This document shows positions 13,824 to 21,922 of a DNA stretch of 22,376 nucleotides, piece after piece. A model generated the notes under the pieces. It searched no databases and had not been told where the DNA came from. It saw only the letters and a program-made list of their open reading frames with translations. Every line of letters starts with the position of its first letter. The first letter of the stretch is position 1. Source of the DNA: Dehalococcoidia bacterium (GTDB lineage: Bacteria > Chloroflexota > Dehalococcoidia > GIF9 > UBA5620); assembly GCA_016783225.1 (NCBI GenBank), contig JADHWZ010000011.1, positions 1 through 22,376 on the forward strand, read 5' to 3'. Made by a program: the position numbers and the translations under genes.

Positions 13824-14195
13824 TCACCGCTGATGTTTCTGAAGTATCTCCTCCACCTGACCAACCAGTTCCTTTGGTGAGAACGGCTTGATGATGTAGG
13901 CAACAGCGCCGGCTTCCAGCCCTTCAATTACTTCGTAGGTTTGGCCCTTAGCGGAAAGAAAGACGATTGGAATCTCTTTCGTTGCTTCCGCCTTTTTCAA
14001 CTCACGACTGGCTTCATATCCACTCATGCCAGGCATCATGGCATCCAGAAGAATGAGGGCGGGTAGTTCACGACGGGCCAAGGTGACCGCTTCAATACCG
14101 TCGGTGGCTTCCACTACTTCGAATCCCCGCCGTTCAAAAGTGAAGCGCACCAAGTCTCGCACGTCTTTCTCATCATCGGCAATTAGTATCTTCAT
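13824..14195 (-). CDS. Stand-alone CheY-like receiver protein
   Basis: A 123-residue single receiver domain without output domain. It has the acidic pair D7-D8, the phosphoacceptor D51 in LLDAMMPGMSGYE, S81 in FLSAKG, and K103 in IIKPFSP, so it should be phosphorylatable. Such proteins work by protein contact or as phosphorelay shuttles. It starts 11 nt after the stop of the large hybrid kinase, the probable phosphodonor, and precedes the GT2 gene. This makes control of the glycosyltransferase by protein contact a reasonable but unproven idea. A GAGAAG before ATG 14195 is a modest ribosome-binding site. Confidence 0.95.
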   Translation of the reverse strand: MKILIADDEKDVRDLVRFTFERRGFEVVEATDGIEAVTLARRELPALILLDAMMPGMSGYEASRELKKAEATKEIPIVFLSAKGQTYEVIEGLEAGAVAYIIKPFSPKELVGQVEEILQKHQR

Positions 14196-14206
14196 CTTCT
14201 CAACTT

Positions 14207-17200
14207 TCAGATCAGCTTCTGGATCTCCCCAACGAGGTAGTCTAAAGAGAACGGCTTGGTGAGAAACCGGCTAGCGCCCAGAGCCAACACCTTGCCTCCA
14301 CCCTCTTTCATCTCGGATTCCACCCCGGTCATTACTATCACAGGGACATCACAAGTCTCCTTGCTTCTCTTCAGGATTTGCAGCACGCCATAGCCGTCCA
14401 CCTCGGGCATCTTAATATCAAGCAGGAGCAATGCCGGGCGCTCCTTAGACAACTGAACTACAGCAGTAGCTCCGTCGGAGCACAAAATGGTCTCGTAGCC
14501 CTTTTGCCTCAAGGTAGCATCTAAGAAATGGAGGAAATCAGGGTCATCATCGGCTATGAGTATCTTCTTCTTCGCAGTCTTGGGCAGAATCTGACGGACA
14601 CAGTCCAATAGCCGAGCTTCGTCAATCGGTTTGGTGAGATATTCCACGGCTCCTAGCCTAATAGCCTTATCTCTATCCTCAACTATGGTAAGCACTAACA
14701 CCGGGATAGATGCGGTATCCGGTTCAGCTTTAAGGCGCTCAAGTACAGTGAATCCGTCCATGTCTGGCAGAAGGACGTCAAGAGTAATCAGGTCTGGGCG
14801 CTCTTGCCTGGCTTTGTCTAGTGCCTCCCGTCCACTAGTGGACACAATTACCTCATAGCCGCTCTTTTTCAGATAGACTCTCACAAGCTGGGCGACATCT
14901 GGCTCGTCATCCACTACCAAAATCTTCTTGTGACCTGTGCCGGGCAATGTGTCAGGATGAACCCGGGGGCTTTCAACAGAAGCCACTGCCGGTAAAGTAA
15001 AACTGAAAGTGCTTCCTTTTCCTATCTCGCTTTCTACCCAGATCTTGCCGCCGTGCATCTCCACGATGGATTTAGCGATGGTTAAGCCCAGTCCCGTGCC
15101 ACCTATATCCCGCGTCGTTGAGCTGTCTACGCGGAAGAATCTGGTGAAGAGCTTCTTCCGGTCTTGGGCAGAGATCCCGGTACCGGTATCAGCCACATCG
15201 ACCTGGACCTGACTGTCAGTCACTTTAGCGGAAACATTAATCTTCCCACCCTCCGGTGTGAATTTGTAAGCGTTGCTCAGAAGGTTGGTCAGTACCTGCG
15301 TTATTCGAGCACGATCCCCTCTGACTTGTATGGGTCCCTGTGGAGGAGCCAGTTCCAGGCTCAACTTCTTCTCCTCAATCTGGTTGTGCAGGGAAACCGC
15401 TACCTCCCTGATGACCTGGTCCAGCGGTACAGTGGTGATATTGAGCTCGAGCCTCCCCGATTCAATACGAGAGATATCGAGGAGGTCGTTGATTAGGCCG
15501 ACAAGACGGTCGGTATTGCTTTGAACGATACCTAGAAAGTTTCTCTGCATCTCGGTAATTTCACCGGCTTCGCCGTCAACCACGAGGTCCACATAACCTT
15601 TAATAGAAGTGAGGGGAGTTCTTAGCTCATGGGAGACCGTGGAGACAAACTCGGTTTTCATCTGGTCAACCTTGGCTAGCTCAGTGATGTCGCGGATGGC
15701 ACAGACTGCGCCCGAGCGCTGGCCATCAGCAGTTTGGATTGGCCTGACATTGATGCTGACCATTTTATCTCCGACTTTCCTGATGAGTGGTGCCACAACC
15801 TCGCCAGATGCCTCTTTCCTTTCGACCTCTTCGGTATCTTTCTTTTTGACCGCCAAGTAGTCATCGGCGTCTTTGCCGAGGACGTCTTCCAGGTTCAGGT
15901 TGAGCAGTTCCTCTGCAGCCGAATTCACAAGTATGATACGGTTTTCCGAATCCCTCACCACTATGCCCTCTGCCATACTGGAGAGGATGGCCTGTGACTG
16001 GTTTCTATCTGTCAAGATGTTCTCATACAGTGTGGCGTTCTCAATGGCAACGCCAATCGTATTCCCGACTGAGATGAGCAGGTCAATCTCTTGAGCAGCG
16101 AGTGGGCGTTGCTCATGAGTTCCCAGGACCAGTACACCCAATACCTTTGCTTTCGACTTGAGGGGTACTGCGGCAAAGGACCTCAGACCTTCCTTTGCCA
16201 ACCCCATTCTCATCAACTTTGGTTCATTGGAGACATCCTCCATAATGATTGGCTCCCCTGACTGGGCTACCCTCCCTGGAAGCGATTCGCCAACCCTGAC
16301 GCTTCTTGCTCCTTCCAGAAACTCTTTGGATACACCCCGATAAACAGTAAACACTAATTCCTTAGCCCCTTCGTTCATCAAAAGTATGCCGCCAGCTTCT
16401 ATCTCCAATACCTCAAGCACCTTATCCAAGGTGTCATTCAGGATTTCGTCCAGGTTGAGTGACTGGCTCACGGCGGCAGCAACGGCGTTGAGAGCGGCAA
16501 GCTCGACATTACGCCGACGAAGGCTTTCCTCCGCCTGCTTGCGCTCGATGACCCGGCTCAATCGTTGGGCGATAGCGTCGATGAGGCTCCTCTCTTGTTT
16601 CAGGAACGGACCTTCATACTCCTCCGGGCTTTCCTCCAGGTAGTAGACCTGCAAAGTGCCGATCTCCTCGCCATGCACAATGATGTGGCTGGCCTGCCTC
16701 CACACAGTTTCTCTGAAGTTTTCCGTTCTAAACTCCCGATCTTCCAAAACGAGTCGTGCGCAGGTGATTTGTGGGTACTGCCAGCTTGAGGGGATAAGAT
16801 CAATGGCACCCTGAACTATGTCCTCAAGCGAAGCACCCGGCTTCTCGATGAGATTAGAAATGCCATAGAGGCAATTTAGCTCCTTGAGTCGCTCCTCAAG
16901 ATCATGCGTCTGCTTCTGCAACGCCTCTTCCATCTGCTTGCGCTCGGTGATGTCTAAGACAATGCCTCTTAAGCCCGCAGTTTTGTTTTTGCGGATGATA
17001 AGACTAGCATACATGAGAATAGGAAATGTGCTGCCGTCTTTCCGCAGTGCTGTGTATTCACCAGCCCCTATGTCTTGCCCGCTTAATCGTCTCATCATAT
17101 CCTCGGCAGCTCTATCGCGGTCTTGGGGAATAACAGTCTGAAGGGCACTCCAACCATCAGCCAGGTCATCTTGAGTGTAGCCGTAGCCACCAGCTTCAAA

Positions 17201-18454
17201 TGCATGACGGTTGATGAATGTGATATTGCCTGTTTCGTCGGTTTCAAAAACGATTTGGGGTAGTAAATCAGCTAGGTCTCTGAATCTCTCCTCGCTCTCC
17301 TGCAGTGTCTCCTGCGCCTGCTTGCGCTCAGTGATGTCACGTATTATGCCGATAGCATTCCACTTGCCCTTTACCTTAACCGCAGACATAGACAATTCTA
17401 AAGGGAACTCGGCTCCGTCCTTTTTCAAGCCCACTAATTCAAGCGTTCTTCCAACGGCAGCTCCCTGCCCGGTCTCCCTGAACTTGCTGAATCCTATTCT
17501 GTAAGGTTCGCGATAGCGTTGTGGAGCAACAGTAGCATGCAGTTGCTTACCCATGATCTCTTGATTCGAGTAGCCGAAAATCTTTTCCGCGGCTCGGTTC
17601 CAATATGTGACCTTTCCTTCATCATCTATCACAATAACAGCGTCATTGGCCGATGCATTTATGAGCCTGAACTTCTCCTCGCTTTCCCTCAACGCCTCCT
17701 CCATCCACTTGCGCTGGCTGACATCGCGGGCCACACATCTAAACCCGGTGACCTCTCCCTGCTCGTTGCTTAGAGGAGAAAACGAGGCTTCGGCAAATCC
17801 TGTGCTCCCATCCTTTCTAATAGCTTTCCAAGACAAGCTTGCGATTGGCTTGCCTGTCAGGTAGGCCTGATTGACGCCCTGATACACAGCCTCAGCATCC
17901 TCTTCAGCTGTGAAGGCTCGATAGTCCGTTCCTATTATCTCTTCTGTCGAATATCCCAGGTTGCGACACATTGCATTATTGCAAAACGTAAAATTGCCGG
18001 CCAGGTCTGTCTCAAAATAGCTATCTTCCATCTCCTCAAGGATAGACCGATATCTCTTCTCTGACTGCGCTAGGGCTTCCTCTGCTTGCTTGCGCCGAGT
18101 GATATCTCTGGCAGATTCAGTAACTCTTAGTTCGCCATCGACATCCCTAAAGGGGGTGAATGTAACCAAATAGACTCTGCCGGCGGCAGAGGTTAACTCT
18201 GCCCGCTCAGTTCTATCGCTTTGTATCACATTCGCCATCGGACAGGAGCGACAAGGTTGATCAAAACCCATGAGCTCCTTGTAGCACATTTTGCCGGTCA
18301 AGTTGCCAAATCTATCGCTCAGCTTTCTGTTCTGAAACTGAATCTTGTAATCCTGCCCCACTACGGTGACACCTTCGGCTACGCTATCAATAATCCTTTT
18401 CAGCCTTTCAATCTCCATTTTTGGAAACCCCTCTATCTTCTGTCTCCCTCTCAT
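14207..18454 (-). CDS. Soluble multi-PAS/GAF hybrid histidine kinase with two receivers
   Basis: A 1415-residue kinase with no membrane segment, so a cytoplasmic sensor. Domains: PAS1 (about 15-125, with C57, C68 and C71), PAS2 (133-250), PAS3 (261-375), PAS4 (388-505), GAF1 (about 525-640, divergent), GAF2 (655-805), PAS5 (815-925), HisKA with H942 in [10 protein letters not shown], and HATPase_c with N1057/N1061, D1089 in ADTGTG and GGTGLGL. Receiver 1 (about 1176-1292, D1226) and receiver 2 (about 1297-1415, D1346, K1400) follow. No HPt domain is present. All catalytic residues are intact. GGGGG precedes ATG 18454; ATG 18418, after GAGGGG, starts closer to PAS1 and is equally possible. It lies 25 nt after a KaiC-like gene and 11 nt before the receiver gene, suggesting one signalling unit. 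Confidence 0.96.
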   Translation of the reverse strand: MRGRQKIEGFPKMEIERLKRIIDSVAEGVTVVGQDYKIQFQNRKLSDRFGNLTGKMCYKELMGFDQPCRSCPMANVIQSDRTERAELTSAAGRVYLVTFTPFRDVDGELRVTESARDITRRKQAEEALAQSEKRYRSILEEMEDSYFETDLAGNFTFCNNAMCRNLGYSTEEIIGTDYRAFTAEEDAEAVYQGVNQAYLTGKPIASLSWKAIRKDGSTGFAEASFSPLSNEQGEVTGFRCVARDVSQRKWMEEALRESEEKFRLINASANDAVIVIDDEGKVTYWNRAAEKIFGYSNQEIMGKQLHATVAPQRYREPYRIGFSKFRETGQGAAVGRTLELVGLKKDGAEFPLELSMSAVKVKGKWNAIGIIRDITERKQAQETLQESEERFRDLADLLPQIVFETDETGNITFINRHAFEAGGYGYTQDDLADGWSALQTVIPQDRDRAAEDMMRRLSGQDIGAGEYTALRKDGSTFPILMYASLIIRKNKTAGLRGIVLDITERKQMEEALQKQTHDLEERLKELNCLYGISNLIEKPGASLEDIVQGAIDLIPSSWQYPQITCARLVLEDREFRTENFRETVWRQASHIIVHGEEIGTLQVYYLEESPEEYEGPFLKQERSLIDAIAQRLSRVIERKQAEESLRRRNVELAALNAVAAAVSQSLNLDEILNDTLDKVLEVLEIEAGGILLMNEGAKELVFTVYRGVSKEFLEGARSVRVGESLPGRVAQSGEPIIMEDVSNEPKLMRMGLAKEGLRSFAAVPLKSKAKVLGVLVLGTHEQRPLAAQEIDLLISVGNTIGVAIENATLYENILTDRNQSQAILSSMAEGIVVRDSENRIILVNSAAEELLNLNLEDVLGKDADDYLAVKKKDTEEVERKEASGEVVAPLIRKVGDKMVSINVRPIQTADGQRSGAVCAIRDITELAKVDQMKTEFVSTVSHELRTPLTSIKGYVDLVVDGEAGEITEMQRNFLGIVQSNTDRLVGLINDLLDISRIESGRLELNITTVPLDQVIREVAVSLHNQIEEKKLSLELAPPQGPIQVRGDRARITQVLTNLLSNAYKFTPEGGKINVSAKVTDSQVQVDVADTGTGISAQDRKKLFTRFFRVDSSTTRDIGGTGLGLTIAKSIVEMHGGKIWVESEIGKGSTFSFTLPAVASVESPRVHPDTLPGTGHKKILVVDDEPDVAQLVRVYLKKSGYEVIVSTSGREALDKARQERPDLITLDVLLPDMDGFTVLERLKAEPDTASIPVLVLTIVEDRDKAIRLGAVEYLTKPIDEARLLDCVRQILPKTAKKKILIADDDPDFLHFLDATLRQKGYETILCSDGATAVVQLSKERPALLLLDIKMPEVDGYGVLQILKRSKETCDVPVIVMTGVESEMKEGGGKVLALGASRFLTKPFSLDYLVGEIQKLI
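16522..18111 (-). repeat. Dispersed direct repeats encoding PAS/GAF-linker helices
   Basis: Five similar stretches of about 35 nt inside the kinase gene (near 16522-16555, 16921-16957, 17306-17340, 17692-17728 and 18075-18111) share an AGCGCAAGC-like core on the coding strand. They encode the D-I-T/S-x-R-K-x-x-E-E-A-L linker helix that joins successive domains. They reflect domain duplication, not a mobile element. Confidence 0.6.
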
Positions 18455-18479
18455 TTCTGCCCCCTATTCAAGAATAAGC

Positions 18480-19181
18480 CTAAAACGGCCTCTCGCCGGG
18501 CATAACTACAATTCCCTTTTCGCCAATGCGCAAGCGATGGATGCCCATATCATGATTGGTACCCCGCATCTTCACCACCTGAATGGCTCGGTAGGTAGGC
18601 GTCACATGAAGAACGATGACGCCATGAGCCACGAATTGCTCTATCCCATATCGCGTGATTCTCGCTTCCCCTTCGAGCATTTCCGTCAGTAGCAGAGTGG
18701 TGCAGCCCAGCTCTCTCAGCATGGCGCCTATCCGCAGCACATCGCGACGCAGCGTGACAGCATCACCATAGGGAAGTCCTAAAGAGGCGATGGAGTCGAA
18801 AACGATACGCTTGGCATCCACCTTCATAGCCTGCTGGTGGATGCTATCTAGTAGACTATCAACGTTTATCTTTTCCTGGCCCACCTCAAATGGAATAGGT
18901 GACTGGAGCACTGAAAACCTCCCCTGTTCCGCCAGTTGCTCCAGCTCCCAGCCATAGCGGCTCATGTCTCTGGTGAGGTCAGCAGCTTCCTCCTCCAGGG
19001 TTACAAAGAGTCCATTGTCTCCGAAGCTGGTGCAGCCGTTGTGCAGGAACTGCATACCCAGGGTCGTCTTCCCCGAGCCTGCCGCTCCCGTGATTAGCGT
19101 GATACGCCCCTTTGGCAGGCCACCCTCGATGAGCTCATCCAGCCCGGGTATGCCTGTGGGTACTCGCTCTATCTGTAGCAT
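18480..19181 (-). CDS. Single-domain KaiC-like RecA-fold ATPase
   Basis: A 233-residue KaiC domain protein (PF06745). It has the TGIPGLDELIEGGLPKG lead-in, Walker A GAAGSGKTT (32-40), the catalytic glutamate pair E63-E64 in VTLEEE, Walker B RIVFDSIAS with D129, and the KMRGT motif (204-208) with GIVVMP after it, as in the CI half of cyanobacterial KaiC. Unlike clock KaiC it has one domain only, so no CII autokinase half. Such proteins are thought to act as ATP-dependent oligomeric switches in signalling. ATG 19181 follows GGGAGG and lies 1 nt after the stop of the winged-helix gene (TGAAATG). The kinase gene is 25 nt downstream, so KaiC-kinase contact is an attractive inference. Confidence 0.93.
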   Translation of the reverse strand: MLQIERVPTGIPGLDELIEGGLPKGRITLITGAAGSGKTTLGMQFLHNGCTSFGDNGLFVTLEEEAADLTRDMSRYGWELEQLAEQGRFSVLQSPIPFEVGQEKINVDSLLDSIHQQAMKVDAKRIVFDSIASLGLPYGDAVTLRRDVLRIGAMLRELGCTTLLLTEMLEGEARITRYGIEQFVAHGVIVLHVTPTYRAIQVVKMRGTNHDMGIHRLRIGEKGIVVMPGERPF

Positions 19182-19182
19182 T

Positions 19183-19473
19183 TCAGCCTCCCGGGTGTTT
19201 TCCCTCTCCGATACCTTTGCCTCGCCAAAGCTTGGAAAGCTGGGGGTCCTTAAAGCGCAAGCTGAACAGCTTAGGTGCCTCCCCCCGGCTAATTACCAAA
19301 TCCTCTTGCTGCAGGCGATAGAGCGCCGAGTGTATCCGTGAGTAGGGGACCTTAGTCTCGGCGCTGATTACCTTGGCAGAAGACTCGGCCATTTTATCTA
19401 GCAGCTTGTAGACTTTTACCTCATCCTCCCCCAAATCCAGGAGTTCTGGATATTTCTCGACAAATGAACCCAT
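19183..19473 (-). CDS. TrmB-like winged-helix DNA-binding protein, domain only
   Basis: A 96-residue protein whose central part (about 14-75) matches the TrmB-type winged helix: LDLGEDEVKVYKLL, a KVISAETKVPYSRIHSAL recognition region and RLQQEDLVISRGEAP in the wing. Full TrmB regulators have a C-terminal sugar-binding domain and exceed 250 residues; here only about 20 residues follow the wing, so effector binding is absent. ATG 19473 is preferred because GGGGG lies 7 nt upstream; a TTG at 19491 would lie before that site. It sits between treT and kaiC. In Thermococcus, trmB is adjacent to treT and represses the trehalose/maltose operon, a suggestive parallel. It may autoregulate this operon. 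Confidence 0.75.
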   Translation of the reverse strand: MGSFVEKYPELLDLGEDEVKVYKLLDKMAESSAKVISAETKVPYSRIHSALYRLQQEDLVISRGEAPKLFSLRFKDPQLSKLWRGKGIGEGKHPGG

Positions 19474-19509
19474 ATCCTTCCCCCTTTCCAAGCTGGTTGA
19501 CCTGAGTGG

Positions 19510-20757
19510 TCAATCCCTCCCTTGCCCCATCATCACTTTCTTGGCCAGCCTCAGCTCGTCTCTGACCAGCCTGGTCACCAAGAAATCTCTTTGTACCTTC
19601 TCCTTGCCTTTATCGGCTAGCTCTCTGGCCAAATCCCTGTTCTGCAACAGCATTACCATTTTTTCTACGCACTCTTCCACGCTGCTTACCAGGAGTTGGT
19701 CAAGCCCGCCGGCCATTTGCAGTGGAATGCCTCCCACTCTGCCGCCGACTACGGGCGTGGATTTCCAAAGTGCCTCCGATACGGTCAGACCAAAACCTTC
19801 GCGCACCGATTTCTGGATTACTATGTTGCTAACTCGTTGAAATACATTTACCTCAACGTCGCTCAGGTTGTAGAACACGAAGAGGTCAGGGTCATCTTCG
19901 GCCATTGCCTCCACTTTTTCAAGCATTCCCACCCCCTGGGGATCATCACTAGCTAGAGAGCCGATCAGAGCTAACTGCAAACCTGGTATCTCCTTCTTTG
20001 CCAGCTGATAGGCCTCAATCACCCCGAAGGGGTCCTTCCAGGGGTCAAACCGAGATACTTGGACTGCCAATGGGCGGTTAGCATCAATCCCCATTTCAGG
20101 AAGGAAGTCTATGCACTGCCGTACTGGAAGCTCTCTGTTCTTCGGGCTTCTGGGATCGATAGCCGGTGCTATTGCCTCCACGTAGGGGAGGTGTAAGTCA
20201 GCGGGAACATATTGCTCCAAGGTGAAGACGGCGCAGTCGTAGTCCTCTACGTAGGGTTTGAGGAATTGCCATACCTCCCGATTGGGATTAGAGGTATCTA
20301 TATGACAACGCCAAATCCACTTGGCTTTTCTATCATCACAGAAATGTCGAAGCGCCGCTGGTTGAGGGTCATTTACAATAATTACATCATAGTCAGAACC
20401 AAAGTGCTGTGCATTCTCAATGTTACGCTCAATGTAAATCTCCTTCTCCTCAGCAGTGAGCTGATGCTCGGCGCCTTGGAGACCATTATGGAAATCTTTG
20501 GTGACTTTGAAAAAAGGTTCGTCACCGCTGATGACACGCCAATCGGCCGCCAGCCCGGCATCGCCCAGCAAAGGGATACAGGAGTAGAGTAGCTCAGCTA
20601 CTCCTCCCCCGTAGGCCGTCGCGTTGATATGGCATAGGCGTGTACCCCGGAGTTCTGCGCCCAGCGACACGATTTCGTCAATAACTTGGTCCTCGACCAG
20701 AACTACAGGCCGATAGTTGGTTAATGTCTTTTCACCTACTGTTACCTTTTCCAGCAT
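19510..20757 (-). CDS. treT: Trehalose glycosyltransferring synthase (TreT), GT4 family
   Basis: A 415-residue GT-B glycosyltransferase closely resembling archaeal TreT. Signatures: HINATAYGGGVAELL (43-57), WRCHIDTSNPN (149-159), QVSRFDPWKDP with R236 and K241 for the nucleotide-sugar phosphates, and EGFGLTVSE (320-328), the retaining E-x7-E motif. TreT makes trehalose from NDP-glucose and glucose in one step, EC 2.4.1.245. Length is normal for the family. Trehalose is a compatible solute and protein protectant, so the product fits an osmotic, desiccation or starvation response. It lies 45 nt after the receiver-KaiC gene and 36 nt before the winged-helix gene. A kojibiose- or sucrose-phosphate-type activity cannot be excluded, but the motifs favour TreT. 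Confidence 0.88.
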   Translation of the reverse strand: MLEKVTVGEKTLTNYRPVVLVEDQVIDEIVSLGAELRGTRLCHINATAYGGGVAELLYSCIPLLGDAGLAADWRVISGDEPFFKVTKDFHNGLQGAEHQLTAEEKEIYIERNIENAQHFGSDYDVIIVNDPQPAALRHFCDDRKAKWIWRCHIDTSNPNREVWQFLKPYVEDYDCAVFTLEQYVPADLHLPYVEAIAPAIDPRSPKNRELPVRQCIDFLPEMGIDANRPLAVQVSRFDPWKDPFGVIEAYQLAKKEIPGLQLALIGSLASDDPQGVGMLEKVEAMAEDDPDLFVFYNLSDVEVNVFQRVSNIVIQKSVREGFGLTVSEALWKSTPVVGGRVGGIPLQMAGGLDQLLVSSVEECVEKMVMLLQNRDLARELADKGKEKVQRDFLVTRLVRDELRLAKKVMMGQGRD

Positions 20758-20802
20758 TTCCTCTTTCCACTTGCTGTCCCCTGGAATATGCGAACTCTTG
20801 AG

Positions 20803-21921
20803 CTATCCCTCGATTTCTACCCAGTCCCCTGAGAACTTGGACCACTTCATGTTGGCAACTCGAGCGTAGTAATTAGTGCCGTCCGTCCTGAATTGAATCA
20901 TTCCGTCCATCACATATTTCATGTTGTTCAGAGTCTGTTCTGTTATCGCCCCTTCTTCTACAACGTAAAAAGCAGCAACATCACCGTAACTGGTTGCGGT
21001 CCGGGCAAGTTGAGCCATGAAACGCTGCACTGAGGCTAGTTCGAAGTTGAGAAAGAGGCTGGTAATTGAATCCAAAATGTGTTTGCCACCAGCCTTACCA
21101 CCTGACGACTGTCCCAGCTCCATTCCAGCATCACTAATGAGACCGGCCAATTGGTTTAGTTCCAAGACCCCACTCACTGCAAAACGCTCTGTACTCCCGA
21201 CATTCCCCTGGCTCCAACTGTAACCATCCACTAGCCGAAAACTCCCCTCCTGCTCATATTCATCCACAGGTTTTGGCAGCATTGTGTCAAGGTTGTGCCG
21301 GATCATGGTTGGTGCATCATCCAGGGTGATAACCATACAACGCTCTGAAGCCCTGAGTCCAGCAGCTAGAAAACGACGGCAAAGGGAACTCTTCCCAGAA
21401 CCTGTTTCGCCAACAAGCAGCACATTCGAACCCCGTGGCAAACCACCACCCAGTGCCTCATCTAACCTGTTGTCGCCACAAGTTATTCTATCAAGCACTT
21501 CCCTTGGCTCAGAAGAAGGAGGTGGCTCTACGACCGGCTTACCACATAGGGCTTGTGACCTGGCCAAGAGAGCGGCTACCCTGGCACGCAGCACAGGCCC
21601 ACTGAATGGCTTGGTAAGATAGTCATCAACGCCCTCCTGAAAGGCTTTGAGTTCGTCTTTTTCCTCAGACAGCGCGGTTAGCATTATGACGGGTACTGAT
21701 GCTGTGCTGGGGCTACTGCGCAGGTCATGGGCTAGCTCATAGCCGTCCTTTATCGGCATCATAATATCGGCGACAATGAGGTCTGGCCTTTCATCTAATG
21801 CCGTCTTGAGCCCCTTCTCCCCATCAGTTGCCTCGATAACATCGTATCCAGCGCCGGTAAGAACTGTCTTGATAAGGCCCCGAGTGGGCTCGTCATCATC
21901 GACAACGAGTACCTTATCCAT
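20803..21921 (-). CDS. Receiver-KaiC fusion: response regulator with RecA-like ATPase output
   Basis: A 372-residue protein. Residues 1-120 are a receiver (D8-D10 acidic cluster, phosphoacceptor D52 in ADIMMP, T82, K104 in LTKPF). After a proline-rich linker (133-140), residues 145-372 form a KaiC-like ATPase with Walker A GETGSGKSS (171-179) and Walker B HILDSITS (D284). The catalytic Glu pair of KaiC is Asp-Asp here (D201-D202 in VITLDD), and the KMRGT motif is replaced by NMKWSKF (357-363), so ATP turnover may differ. ATG 21921 lies 1 nt after the preceding stop and has GGGAGG upstream; an in-frame extension to 22032 overlaps the previous gene and is rejected. Phosphorylation of D52 would plausibly switch ATPase assembly. 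Confidence 0.92.
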   Translation of the reverse strand: MDKVLVVDDDEPTRGLIKTVLTGAGYDVIEATDGEKGLKTALDERPDLIVADIMMPIKDGYELAHDLRSSPSTASVPVIMLTALSEEKDELKAFQEGVDDYLTKPFSGPVLRARVAALLARSQALCGKPVVEPPPSSEPREVLDRITCGDNRLDEALGGGLPRGSNVLLVGETGSGKSSLCRRFLAAGLRASERCMVITLDDAPTMIRHNLDTMLPKPVDEYEQEGSFRLVDGYSWSQGNVGSTERFAVSGVLELNQLAGLISDAGMELGQSSGGKAGGKHILDSITSLFLNFELASVQRFMAQLARTATSYGDVAAFYVVEEGAITEQTLNNMKYVMDGMIQFRTDGTNYYARVANMKWSKFSGDWVEIEG

Positions 21922-21922
21922 G

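Noticed and set aside
16522..18111. CRISPR-like or mobile direct repeats
   Set aside because: The spaced repeats are degenerate, lie in frame inside the kinase gene and encode domain-linker helices.
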